In this document: piece after piece, positions 42,173 to 51,324 of the stretch | How positions within the stretch are numbered: the first letter of the stretch is position 1 | How the letters are laid out: every line of letters begins with the position of its first letter | Source of the DNA: CAVTUU01 sp045804965 | GTDB lineage: Bacteria; Chloroflexota; Chloroflexia; Thermomicrobiales; UBA6265 | Direction of reading: 5' to 3' | NCBI GenBank assembly: GCA_045804965.1 | Contig: JBJMMD010000033.1 | Location: 65,514-129,513, forward strand | DNA length: 64,000 nucleotides | Notes under the pieces: model-generated | What the model was told of the DNA's origin: nothing | The model's input: only the letters and a program-made list of their open reading frames with translations | Databases searched by the model: none | Position numbers and translations under genes: made by a program

Positions 42173-43191
42173 CAGCTCACTCGAATCCGCGGATCGATGA
42201 ATCCGTAGACGACATCGACCAGCAGATTAAACGTGATGTAGGACACCGCGACGACGAGCGTCACCCCGAGCAAGCCCGGGTAATCAAGTTTGATCGCGGT
42301 CTTCACCGCGTATTGGCCGATGCCGGGCCATGAGAAGATCGTCTCGGTCAACACTGCCCCGGCGAGGAGACTCGCGAAAGTCAAGCCGAGAACCGTGACG
42401 GTCGGAATAAGGGCGTTGCGCAGCGCGTGCACGACGACGACGCGCCGCTCGGCCAGTCCTTTCGATCGGGCCGTGCGAATGTAATCCTCACCGATCGCCG
42501 CGATCAAGGACGATCGGAGCATGCGTGCGACGATGCCCATTGCATACGAGCCAAGTACGATGCTCGGAAGAATGAGATGCTGAATTGCGCTCCAGAACTT
42601 ATCCCACTCGCCGGTCATAGCCGCGTCAAACGTGACAATGCCCGTAATGTTCTTTGGTGCCTCCATGCCGACAGCAAGCCGTCCTGGGCCCGGAAGCCAT
42701 CCAAGCCGGACATGGAACGCGTACAGCATGATCAAGCCAAGCCAAAAAACAGGCACAGACGTCCCGAGAAGTGCAAGAAGGCGCGAGATATTATCAGGCC
42801 AACGGTTGCGACAAAGCGCGCCGATGATGCCGAGCGGAACGCCTAATGTCAGCGCGAAGAGCATGGCGTAAAAGGCAAGCTCAACCGTCGCGGGCACGAA
42901 CTTCCGGAGATCCTGAGTCACAGGATGTCGTGTGCTGATCGATTGGCCCATATCGCCATGGGAGAGATTTCGCAAATAGTAGAGATATTGCACGGCAAGC
43001 GGCTTGTTCAATCCCCACCGCTCTTCAAGCGCTTGCCGGACTTCAGGTCGCTCCGCTTGTCGTTCGCTGATGAGAGCGTTGATTGGGTCACCAGGAATAG
43101 CGTGCGCAAGCAAGAATGTACAAATGCTCACAATAAAGAGCACAACGACTGATTGCACAAGCCGGCGAGCAATGTAAACCCAAAGACCCAT
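42172..43191 (-). CDS. Peptide/nickel ABC transporter permease (DppB-like)
   Basis: This 339-residue permease starts YIARRLVQSVVVLFIV and has FLLAHAIPGDP, the family's N-terminal signature. The EAA-region EDYIRTARSKGLAERRVVVVHALRNALIP and TETIFSWPGIGQ are also present. Paired with DppC-like permease by one-base overlap. A GC-rich hairpin separates it from the binding-protein gene, which probably yields more binding protein than permease. Confidence 0.93.
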   Translation of the reverse strand: MGLWVYIARRLVQSVVVLFIVSICTFLLAHAIPGDPINALISERQAERPEVRQALEERWGLNKPLAVQYLYYLRNLSHGDMGQSISTRHPVTQDLRKFVPATVELAFYAMLFALTLGVPLGIIGALCRNRWPDNISRLLALLGTSVPVFWLGLIMLYAFHVRLGWLPGPGRLAVGMEAPKNITGIVTFDAAMTGEWDKFWSAIQHLILPSIVLGSYAMGIVARMLRSSLIAAIGEDYIRTARSKGLAERRVVVVHALRNALIPTVTVLGLTFASLLAGAVLTETIFSWPGIGQYAVKTAIKLDYPGLLGVTLVVAVSYITFNLLVDVVYGFIDPRIRVS

Positions 43192-43259
43192 GAGCGACTC
43201 CAGGCATTCTGGTGTCGAAGGCTAGTCAGCGAAAGTGCGAACGGACTCAGATCCGAGAT

Positions 43260-43286
43260 GGAGCGGCCGGAACGGCCGGCCGCTCC
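43260..43286 (-). terminator. Intra-operon hairpin after binding-protein gene
   Basis: A 10-bp stem GGAGCGGCCG (43260-43269) with 43277-43286 lies between the binding-protein stop and the DppB start. The lack of a T-run suggests partial attenuation or mRNA stabilisation, as is common in ABC operons. Confidence 0.55.
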
Positions 43287-43301
43287 GAGTGAGTTCGGCT
43301 G

Positions 43302-45020
43302 CTAGGCGGTCTTGGACGCGCCGCGGAGTTGAATCTGCACGATTGAGTGGGTGCTGACGCCTTGAACCTTCTTGCTTGCCGGCTTGCGGTCGTTCGGCTG
43401 CGCGAGCACGATAAATGCGGCGGCGTCAATCAGCGCTTTTTGAGCGTCCACGTAAATCTGCGTGCGCTTCTCCGGGTCGAGTTCGGCCAATCCCTTCGCA
43501 AGAAGATCGTCCACCGCGGGATCCGAATACCCAACGCGCTTGGCGGCTGATCCGGTCGACGCGCCAAACGGATCGGAGTAGGACGACACGTCAGGGAAGT
43601 CAGGCGTCCAGCCCGAAACCGTGAACTGCAGCTTACTAGCCCGGTAGTCTGCAAGGCGCTTCGCTGGGTCCATCGGATTGAGCTTAATAGTTAGTCCCTT
43701 GATTTTCTGGAGGTCTGACTGCAGCTTTGCCGCCAGTGTTTCGATCGGCACGCCGCCGTTCGTTGAAGCGCCGGATCCATAGCTAAATGTGAGCTCGGCG
43801 CTGCCGACGCCTGTCGAATCGAAAAGCTGCTGCGCCTTTGTCAAATCGGTCTTGTAGGCCAGGTCTTTGACTTCGTCCGCTCCGGTCATGCCAAACGGGA
43901 CAATGGTTGCCGGCCGTTGGCCCTCGCCGTTCATCAAATCGTTCAGGATGCCGTCGTAGTCGATCGCGTAGGCAATCGCCTGGCGCATTTCCTTTTTGGC
44001 CAACGGCCCACCGGGCTCATCGTGCGTGTGCATCGCAAGGTAGTCGATCGCAAGCGTCGGGCCCTTAATCACTTGCAGGTCCGCGTTCGACTCGATGTCG
44101 GCAAGCTGGTCGGGATCGACACTGTAGGCAATGTCGGCCTCGCCGGTAATGACCGCTTGTGTCTGCTCCGTTGGCGAGACGATGTTGCGGAAAATCACCA
44201 TATCGAGGGCAGGAACGTCGCCCCAATAATCCGGGTTCTTTTCAATGTGCACCTCGCCGTTGATATCGAATTGAGTTTGAATGAATGGGCCGGTGCCGGC
44301 CGAGGTGTTCGCGTCGAGCCAGTCCTTGAATGTGTCCGACTTGTCTGCATCCTCAGCGTCGGTCGCGCCGTTTTCCTTAGCGAATTTACTGTCGATCACG
44401 CCTAGTGGCGCGGTGGTGAGAATCGGTACGAGCGCGGCGTTCGGAGCCTTGAGCGTGATCTTGATCGTTTTCGGGTCGACAGCCTCGACCTTATCCCAGT
44501 AATCGGTTGCCAGGAACGCGCCCTGGAACTTGATGTTCTTGCAGCGCGTCCAGGAGAAGACGACGTCGTCCGCCGTCATCACATTTCCGGTGTTCTGGAA
44601 CTTTACTCCCTCTCGAATCGGGATCGTCGCAGTCAAACCGTCGGCCGAGAACTTAGGCATGTCGGTGGCCAGAATCGGCGTGATGTCAGTCGGCTTCGTG
44701 GAGTCGATAATGGTGTAAAGCGGTTCGTAGACGACATTTTCGGCGGCCTGGGAATTGATCTCGTAGATCCAGCCTGGATCGAGCGTGATCCACTGATCCT
44801 TAAGGTCGTCGGCGATGACGAGCGTCTTATCGTCCGCCTGACTAACATGTGCGATCGTTCGTGGACCCGAACCAGGCGCGGCGCTTGCATGCGCATTGAG
44901 CGCGTTCGCGATTGCCGTTGCTCCTAAGCCGGCCACTAGCGCCCGTTGGAGAAACTGACGCCGGGAAATCTGACCGCTCGCCAACCGATCAACGAGTTCG
45001 GAGATCTGCTGCTCAGCCAT
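43302..45020 (-). CDS. Tat-exported peptide-binding protein of ABC transporter
   Basis: A family 5 solute-binding protein of 572 residues. The leader has the twin-arginine motif SRRQFLQRA with an Ala-rich core. Conserved pieces include TADDVVFSWTR, AGTGPFIQTQFD, and KKEMRQAIAYAIDYDGILNDL. The ATG 45020 follows GAGGAG at six bases; the frame also opens with GTG 45032. First gene of the binding protein-DppB-DppC-YbaK operon. Confidence 0.93.
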   Translation of the reverse strand: MAEQQISELVDRLASGQISRRQFLQRALVAGLGATAIANALNAHASAAPGSGPRTIAHVSQADDKTLVIADDLKDQWITLDPGWIYEINSQAAENVVYEPLYTIIDSTKPTDITPILATDMPKFSADGLTATIPIREGVKFQNTGNVMTADDVVFSWTRCKNIKFQGAFLATDYWDKVEAVDPKTIKITLKAPNAALVPILTTAPLGVIDSKFAKENGATDAEDADKSDTFKDWLDANTSAGTGPFIQTQFDINGEVHIEKNPDYWGDVPALDMVIFRNIVSPTEQTQAVITGEADIAYSVDPDQLADIESNADLQVIKGPTLAIDYLAMHTHDEPGGPLAKKEMRQAIAYAIDYDGILNDLMNGEGQRPATIVPFGMTGADEVKDLAYKTDLTKAQQLFDSTGVGSAELTFSYGSGASTNGGVPIETLAAKLQSDLQKIKGLTIKLNPMDPAKRLADYRASKLQFTVSGWTPDFPDVSSYSDPFGASTGSAAKRVGYSDPAVDDLLAKGLAELDPEKRTQIYVDAQKALIDAAAFIVLAQPNDRKPASKKVQGVSTHSIVQIQLRGASKTA

Positions 45021-45181
45021 GATGCTCCTCACCTGAATGAACGCCCGGTCTTCAGTAGCCGGGTCGCCCTAACGACTCGAACGCTCCTGAAACAAGGTCT
45101 TGAGCCTGCGCCGAGCGGACCGTGAAACCAAACCGCCTAGGAGAGCGCGGGGCCATCAACCTCAATTGAGCGATGCCCGAA

Positions 45182-45190
45182 ATCATAGCA
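45182..45190 (-). promoter_or_regulatory. Extended -10 promoter for the peptide transport operon
   Basis: On the minus strand TGCTATGAT gives an extended -10 element (TGnTATGAT), with no clear -35 box. It sits in the 300-base gap 45021-45320 between ileS and the binding-protein gene. I see no gene or other structured element in that gap. Confidence 0.45.
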
Positions 45191-45320
45191 CGGCAAGGTT
45201 GGAGGAACCCGCTCTGAGCGCACGACTGAAAGCGAGCCCTTTGTGCAAACTGCCTATGATTCGTTCGAAAACCAGTTTTGGATTCGTCGGCGCGCAGAAA
45301 CTCGTCTGAAAAACACCAGC

Positions 45321-48300
45321 TTATTCATGATTGACCTGACGCAATCCGATTCGCACCTGATGCCGGCCGACCGTAATCTGGTCCTGCCAAAACCCGTTGC
45401 GATCGTGGGCAGCGAGTGGTTCGACGGCGTCCGAGAAGCCGACCGATGTCGTCCCCGAGAGTTCATCGGCAAGGGTTTCGGTCATGACGTAGTCGCGGTG
45501 TGCGTCGAGCGCGGCGACGACCTCGGGATCGGCTTCGTACGTGGCGATAATACGGTCTTCAATCCGATACCCCGCGGACTTCCGAGCGTCTTGGACACCT
45601 CGCACGAAATCGCGGGCGAGCCCCTCTTGGACGAGCTCCGGCGTCAGCTCCGTGTCCAGGACAACGGTCGCGGTCGGACCTTGGGCAGCAGCATAGCCCG
45701 CTTGTTTCTTCAGATCGACGAGCACCTCGTCCGGTTCGAGGACGGCCTGCGTTCCGTCGGGCAAGGTCAGTTCGATCGATTGGCCAGCAGCAACATTTGA
45801 AGCCACTAGCGCCGCGTCCAAATTGGCGAGTGCGGCCCGGATCGCGCCAAGTTGCTTGCCGTATTTCGGGCCGAGCAGGCTCAAATTCGGCCGGATGCTG
45901 TAAGTGACAACCTCACCTAAATCGACGAGCGGTTCGACATCCTTGACGTTGAGTTCGTCGGTGATCTGGTCCTTCATGCGCACCACGGCGTCCATCGTCG
46001 CGGGATCGCGAGAATAGACCAGTATGCCGGGAAGCGGCTGGCGCACTTTCACGCCAACTTCAGAGCGCGCCGCGCGACCGAGCTGGACAACCTCCAGCAC
46101 CGCCGCCATGTCGCTCGACAACTGCTCGTCGATGATTGATGCATTGGCTTCCGGAAAGTCGGTCAGATGCACGGAAACCGGCGCAGTTGGGTCAACGGAC
46201 CGCACGAGATTTTGGTGCAATTCCTCGGTTAGGAAGGGGATGAACGGCGCGAGCACGCGCGAGATGGTCACGAGCGACTCATAAAGCGTGTGATATGCCG
46301 CTTGCTTATCGCGGTCGGCCTCGCTTTTCCAAAACCGGCGACGGTTGCGACGGATGTACCAATTCGATAGTTCTTCGACGACGAAATGTTCGATCTCGTT
46401 CGCCGCATCGTTCGGATCGTACTGTTCCAGACGATCGCGAACGTATGCAACGACCTGGTTCAGCCGCGAAATGATCCAGCGGTCAAGCAACGAGCGCTCG
46501 GCGACCGGGACAAAAGTCGACTTGGCGGTCGGGTCGAATCCGTCGAGGCGGGCGTAGGTCGCGAAGAACGAGTAGGAGTTCCAGAACGGCAGGATGAATC
46601 GGCGGCGGACATCGTCGGTGACGTGATACCCGAAGTTGAGATTCTGGCTCGGATTCACTGTCAAAAACAGCCAGCGCATGACATCGACGCCAATGATTTC
46701 GGCGGCGTCATCGAACCACACCGCGTTGCCCTTGCTCTTGTGCATCTCCTCGCCCTTTTCGTCGCGCATCAGGGCATAGGAGAAGACGTTCTTGAACGCC
46801 GGCTCGTTCACGAGGGCGGTGCTTTGGGCGATCAGCGAGTAGAACCAGTTGCGGAATTGGCCGGGAAAGCTCTCTGTGATCAAGTCCGCGGGATACCACT
46901 CTTGCCAATGCGCGGGATCGTGCCGGTAATTGAGTGTTGAGAAGGCGACGATCCCCGCGTCAAGCCACGGATTCCCGACATCGGCGATTCGCGACACCGG
47001 ATCACCGCAATGCTTGCAGGCGATCTTGACGGCATCGATCCACGGCCGGTGCGGCGTGTGTCCTTCGAACGCCTCCCAACCCGAGATCGCGCGTTCTTTG
47101 AGCTCGACTTCACTGCCGATCACCTCGAAGGCCCGGCAGGATTGACACTCGTAGATCGGCAGGGCCAGACCCCAGTAGCGCTTCTTCGAGATCATCCAGT
47201 CGTCCATATGCGCGAGCCAGTCGAGCTCGCGACCGAGACCGAATGAGGGAACCCAATTGATCTGCTTCGTCACCTCCATCATCGGTTGGCGAAGCTCGGC
47301 CATACTGATGAACCACTCGTCAACCAAGCGGAAGACGAGGTCGGTCCCGCAGCGCCAGCACACGGGGTAGCGGTGCTTGAATTGCTCCGCTCGATAGAGA
47401 AACCCCTTCTCTTCGAGATTTCGCATGATCGGCGTCGCAACCTCATGGACGTACGATCCCGTCAGCCAGTCGAATCCGTCGACATACACGCCGAACTCGT
47501 TGATGGGGGCAACGACCGCGAGGTTGTGCTCTCTCGACAGCGCAAAGTCTTCTTTGCCGCATCCAGGAGCGATGTGGACGATCCCGGTGCCTTCGCTGGC
47601 ATTGACTTCGTTCCACGGAATTACACGATGTTCGACGTTGGCTTCGGCCGGCAGCTCGTCGAACGGCCCGCGATAGACGCGGCCGATCAGTTCAGAGCCC
47701 GGCAACTCCCGCGTTACGGTGTACTCGCCGCGCAAGGCGAGTCTCGCCGCGTCCTTGGCGAGGTAATAGGTCTTCCCATTTTGCTCAATCTGGATGTAAG
47801 TGAGCTCGGGATGAATCGCGGCGGCGACGTTGGCAGTGAGTGTCCACGGTGTCGTCGTCCAGATCAGCAGGTTGGCATTGTCTTCGTCGACCAGCGGGAA
47901 CGCGACGTGGACCGAAAGGTGGGCGCGTTCCTGATAACCCTCGGTCGCGATTTCGTGTTCAGAGATACCAGTGCCGCAGCGAGGGCACCACGGCATGACG
48001 TCGTGGCCTTTGTAGATCCAGCCTCGATCGTAACAGGTCTTCAGGAAGTCCCAGATCATGTAGTTGTTTTCATCGGACATCGTGAAATAGGAGTTGTCCC
48101 AGTCCATCCAATAGCCGAGCCTGATTGACTGCTCGGTGATGCGCGCGGCGTACGTGAGCACCCGCTTCTTGCAGCGTTCGACGAATTCGGCGATGCCGTA
48201 GGCTTCGATGTCGCGCTTGCTTTTGAGCCCGAGTTCTTTTTCGACTTCGACTTCAACCCATAGACCCTGACAATCGAAACCGTTCTGAAAGCGTTCTTTC

Positions 48301-48539
48301 TCGCCAAGCATGGCGTGATAACGCTGGAACAGATCCTTGTACGTCCGTCCCCAGGCATGATGAACACCCATCGGATTGTTCGCGGTGATGGGACCGTCAA
48401 GAAAGCTGTAACGAGTCGCCGAGGTATCGTTCCGATGGAGATAGTGCTCGACGATATCCTCAGCTTCCCACCATGCGAGCGTCGTTCGCTCCTGACTGGG
48501 GAAATCGACTTTTGTCGGTACTTCGTTAAACGACGGCAT
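45321..48539 (-). CDS. ileS: Isoleucyl-tRNA synthetase
   Basis: This 1,072-residue class I synthetase charges tRNA-Ile and edits valine. The position of the HIGH motif reads GVHHAWGRTYKDL, and KMSKS reads MHKSKGNAV. CP1 editing-domain sequences (LIWTTTPWTLTANVA) and WFISMAELR are conserved. The C-terminal region lacks an obvious zinc finger, although CWRCGTD and CQSC/CKHCGD Cys pairs lie within the core. This is the divergent IleRS branch seen in several Chloroflexota and actinobacteria. Start ATG 48539 (PSFNEVPTKVDF); the open frame continues into the T-box leader. Confidence 0.95.
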   Translation of the reverse strand: MPSFNEVPTKVDFPSQERTTLAWWEAEDIVEHYLHRNDTSATRYSFLDGPITANNPMGVHHAWGRTYKDLFQRYHAMLGEKERFQNGFDCQGLWVEVEVEKELGLKSKRDIEAYGIAEFVERCKKRVLTYAARITEQSIRLGYWMDWDNSYFTMSDENNYMIWDFLKTCYDRGWIYKGHDVMPWCPRCGTGISEHEIATEGYQERAHLSVHVAFPLVDEDNANLLIWTTTPWTLTANVAAAIHPELTYIQIEQNGKTYYLAKDAARLALRGEYTVTRELPGSELIGRVYRGPFDELPAEANVEHRVIPWNEVNASEGTGIVHIAPGCGKEDFALSREHNLAVVAPINEFGVYVDGFDWLTGSYVHEVATPIMRNLEEKGFLYRAEQFKHRYPVCWRCGTDLVFRLVDEWFISMAELRQPMMEVTKQINWVPSFGLGRELDWLAHMDDWMISKKRYWGLALPIYECQSCRAFEVIGSEVELKERAISGWEAFEGHTPHRPWIDAVKIACKHCGDPVSRIADVGNPWLDAGIVAFSTLNYRHDPAHWQEWYPADLITESFPGQFRNWFYSLIAQSTALVNEPAFKNVFSYALMRDEKGEEMHKSKGNAVWFDDAAEIIGVDVMRWLFLTVNPSQNLNFGYHVTDDVRRRFILPFWNSYSFFATYARLDGFDPTAKSTFVPVAERSLLDRWIISRLNQVVAYVRDRLEQYDPNDAANEIEHFVVEELSNWYIRRNRRRFWKSEADRDKQAAYHTLYESLVTISRVLAPFIPFLTEELHQNLVRSVDPTAPVSVHLTDFPEANASIIDEQLSSDMAAVLEVVQLGRAARSEVGVKVRQPLPGILVYSRDPATMDAVVRMKDQITDELNVKDVEPLVDLGEVVTYSIRPNLSLLGPKYGKQLGAIRAALANLDAALVASNVAAGQSIELTLPDGTQAVLEPDEVLVDLKKQAGYAAAQGPTATVVLDTELTPELVQEGLARDFVRGVQDARKSAGYRIEDRIIATYEADPEVVAALDAHRDYVMTETLADELSGTTSVGFSDAVEPLAAHDRNGFWQDQITVGRHQVRIGLRQVNHE

Positions 48540-48582
48540 GAATGCTCCAGTCCTGAAAGGTTGAACGTAGTTTGGACAATAC

Positions 48583-48613
48583 AGAAAACCCGCCCTCAGT
48601 AAGAGGACGGGTT
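48583..48613 (-). terminator. T-box-controlled terminator before ileS
   Basis: AACCCGTCCTC pairs with GAGGGCGGGTT (11 bp, one G-U) around a 5-base loop, and TTTTC follows on the minus strand. Confidence 0.8.
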
Positions 48614-48873
48614 CGCCCGCGGTACCACCTCGATTGACCTCGCGCGAAGCGAAGTCCACTCGGTCACTGTCAACGCGCACGCGCGGTGCAGTGAGTCAGG
48701 GTAACGGGCGACTAACCCGGTCGCATCTACTCGGTGGTGCCCACCATTCGACCGACGGCTCCGGAGCGATATCCGACGGCGACGCGAACGACCCGGCTCT
48801 CATCGTCCCGGGCTTGCTGGACGGCGACCGCTGAAGGCATAGTCTCCTTCTTAGCCTCATGCGTTCTTTCGTT
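48583..48873 (-). promoter_or_regulatory. T-box riboswitch, isoleucine type, leader of ileS
   Basis: On the minus strand the T-box GAGGTGGTACCGCGGG (48616-48631) is followed by a terminator hairpin (48587-48613). Stem I apical GATGAGAGCC is recognisable upstream. A candidate specifier ATC (Ile; plus positions 48768-48770) sits in GATATCG, fitting the downstream ileS gene. Uncharged tRNA-Ile should promote antitermination. Confidence 0.88.
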
Positions 48874-48880
48874 GGTTTCA

Positions 48881-48910
48881 AGCGTAGCACGCTCGGCTGG
48901 GCCCGGCCAA
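48881..48910 (-). promoter_or_regulatory. Promoter of the ileS T-box leader
   Basis: TTGGCC and TACGCT on the minus strand are separated by 18 bases and would start transcription just before the T-box stem I. It begins 14 bases beyond the end of the site-2 protease gene. Confidence 0.45.
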
Positions 48911-48923
48911 CGGCGCTTCCAGT

Positions 48924-50354
48924 TCAAAACCGCAGATAGCTCCACGCGTACCACGCGATGGCGGGATCGAGCTGGATGAACCTGAGATAAGCATCGACGG
49001 TCGAATACAAAAAATCAGAAATGGGATTCGAGCTCCAAAGCATGGCGTAGAGTAAAAAAAGCGTCAAATATCCAAGGCTTCGCGCCGTATTCTGGGTTTC
49101 ATACGACAGCCAATAAGACAAGATATTGAATCCGTCCAAGGGTGGGATAGGCAGAAGGTTAAGGATCAGCACGAAGGTTTCGATGGCCAACAATCCGGCC
49201 ATGGCAAACCACAAATCCCATAGCTGGGGAAATCGCTCCGGAAGATTCAGTGCGAACGGCAGAGAGAGCGATATGATGAAAATCACGTTTGCAAACGGGC
49301 CGGCGGCGCTGACTGCGAGCTCCGCTTGGCGAGATCGAAGTTTCCAGGTCTGAATCATGACTGCGCCGCCCGGCAACGGAACCCCGCCCATAGCGAGGAA
49401 CGCGAGAGGCAGGGCGATCGAAAAGAGCGGATTGGTGTATTTCAGTGGATTGAGGGTCAAGTAACCCGCGTACTGGACTGAGTCGTCACCGCCGATATAG
49501 GCTGCGGCGGCGTGACCATATTCGTGGAGACAGAGACTGACGAACCAACCGCTGATAATGAAGAGAATAATGAACGGCTTCAGGAAATCAGCGGACGGTC
49601 TGAACGCAAGAAAGACCCCGCTCACCAGGAACGCGGCGACGAGTGAAAGAAAGATGGGGCTGGGACGAGTGACGGCCAGCAGTCTCCGTACTCCGGACGT
49701 TCGGATTGATTGATGTTTCGCTCTTCCGGGACTTGAAATGACAAACTCATTGGAGTTGACAATCCGTGAAACTCGGTCGATCCGCTTCTTTTCTTCAACA
49801 ATAGCTTCGAGATTGACGGAACTGCCCACAAACAGTTCTTCGACCAGTTGGTCTGCTTCCCCAACATTGAGCCCGGTTTCTCTCAGTCGAGCAATCGAAT
49901 AGGCATGGTCGCGGGTGAACTGGACAACAACTGACCTGAATCCTCCGACGCTCAATCCAAGATCGTGAAGGTCGCCGGCAATCGAGCCTGGCCCAAGAGT
50001 CAAAATTCCCATAAAAAGGTGAATGTCGTCGGTGATGTCACGCCGCAGATGTCCCGCGAGGCCGAAGGCCGAATGAATGACTTGTTCCGTCGTTCCATCG
50101 AGCTGGCCGGGAGGTCCGAAACCTCGTTGAATTTCGGCAAGCCTGCGTCCCGCCAATTGCTGAATGCGTTCGAGGTCGATATGAAAGAGATCGAGCGCCT
50201 TCCGGAGTCGTGTCTCACTAGGTTCGAGCAGTGCGAGCAGTAGATGCTCAGGCGTCACAGTTTGGTGATCGCCCGCGATCCGCGAGGCGGTCACGAGGCT
50301 GACGGTGGCGTCGATGGTAAAGAGCTCTGAATTGAGCGATCTGATCGTCGCCAA
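48924..50354 (-). CDS. Clp_N domain fused to a site-2 (M50) membrane protease
   Basis: Residues 1-145 form a Clp_N double repeat (VTPEHLLLALLEPSE, then DDIHLFMGILTLGPG). This domain recognises substrates in ClpA/B/C. A linker leads to a helix at about 232-250 and then the M50 core. The zinc motif HEYGH is at 277-281. A membrane-embedded NLLPIPPLDGFN at 399-410 supplies the Asp ligand, with about five or six helices overall. The 476-residue protein should cleave substrates within the membrane, with the Clp_N part on the cytoplasmic side. No AAA+ module is present. This combination is unusual. No sigma/anti-sigma gene adjoins it. Confidence 0.88.
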   Translation of the reverse strand: MATIRSLNSELFTIDATVSLVTASRIAGDHQTVTPEHLLLALLEPSETRLRKALDLFHIDLERIQQLAGRRLAEIQRGFGPPGQLDGTTEQVIHSAFGLAGHLRRDITDDIHLFMGILTLGPGSIAGDLHDLGLSVGGFRSVVVQFTRDHAYSIARLRETGLNVGEADQLVEELFVGSSVNLEAIVEEKKRIDRVSRIVNSNEFVISSPGRAKHQSIRTSGVRRLLAVTRPSPIFLSLVAAFLVSGVFLAFRPSADFLKPFIILFIISGWFVSLCLHEYGHAAAAYIGGDDSVQYAGYLTLNPLKYTNPLFSIALPLAFLAMGGVPLPGGAVMIQTWKLRSRQAELAVSAAGPFANVIFIISLSLPFALNLPERFPQLWDLWFAMAGLLAIETFVLILNLLPIPPLDGFNILSYWLSYETQNTARSLGYLTLFLLYAMLWSSNPISDFLYSTVDAYLRFIQLDPAIAWYAWSYLRF

Positions 50355-50532
50355 CTAAACCTCCGCCTCGGCTCCGCATTGCGCGAGGGACCGGAATCAA
50401 TCTTCATATCGCAGAATCTAGCAACGTCGGCGAAGCAGGTGCTTCCGCGGCGGCCTTTTCCTGAGCAACCTAGCGGAGTTTGACAGCGCCCGATAGGGGA
50501 AAACTGTCCCAAATGTGCGGCGTCTGTCTGAT

Positions 50533-51324
50533 CTAGGAGGGGGCGACTGAAGACTCGCTCAATCGCGCGATTTCCTCACGCAGGAGGTCGGGGCGATTTG
50601 AGATGATGCCGTCGACTTCAAGCGAAAGGGCTCGGCGAATCGAGGCTGGGCGGTCGACGGTCCAAACGTTGACTAAGACCCCGCGGCGATGGAGACCGGA
50701 GACAAGTGCGCGCGAACATCCCCGATGGAAGATCATGACTTCGTTCGCGCCCGTCATCGTCAGCAGAGCGAGCAACGGGTAAAGGATGCAGGATCGCGAA
50801 ACCGCCGCGGCGATTCGTTTGCCTGTTCGTGTCGGCGCGCCGCTGGAGACGTGGCCAGCGGAAAACCCAAGCCGCATGTTCGGGAAGGTAGCCCGGAGCC
50901 TACGCAGGATCGTGAGTTCCTCACACGAGATCGATGCGTGCTCGTCCAAGCCGTGAAGGCGGATTGCTTCAATTAGTGCCTGCGTGAAACCTTTGCCTTT
51001 GATGTCGAGCATCAACGGAACTTTGCCGTTAATAACCTCGATAGCTTCGGCAAGGGTGAGGAATCCAGGCAAGAACGACCGCAAGTCAGCGGTTGAAACT
51101 TGAGAAACTGGCACCCGCGTGCGGTCGCCCACACGGATCTTTTGGTTATGAACGAGGACTATATTGCCGTCGGCGGAACACTGAACGTCGATTTCGACGC
51201 GGTCGACGCCGATCTCAAGCGCTTTCTCGATGGAACGAAGGCTATTCCCGGGGTAGAAGTCGCCGGCGCCAGCGTGGCCTATGACTTCGGGTCGTGCGGG
51301 AATTGACAGCCGCGGGCGGTTCAT
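50533..51324 (-). CDS. GDPD-like phosphodiesterase with altered catalytic motifs
   Basis: This 263-residue protein has the GDPD barrel layout: IGHAGAGDFYPGNSLRSIEKALEIG, VEIDVQCSADGNIVLVHNQ, and LMLDIKGKG. Compared with the classical signature, HRG is HAG and the catalytic HD is HN. The C-terminal NVWTVDRPASIRRAL and GIISNRPD are normal. Metal ligands Glu and Asp of EID remain. It may use another substrate or be weakly active. Its start overlaps the PAP2 stop by four bases, so the two form a probable lipid-related operon. Confidence 0.82.
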   Translation of the reverse strand: MNRPRLSIPARPEVIGHAGAGDFYPGNSLRSIEKALEIGVDRVEIDVQCSADGNIVLVHNQKIRVGDRTRVPVSQVSTADLRSFLPGFLTLAEAIEVINGKVPLMLDIKGKGFTQALIEAIRLHGLDEHASISCEELTILRRLRATFPNMRLGFSAGHVSSGAPTRTGKRIAAAVSRSCILYPLLALLTMTGANEVMIFHRGCSRALVSGLHRRGVLVNVWTVDRPASIRRALSLEVDGIISNRPDLLREEIARLSESSVAPS

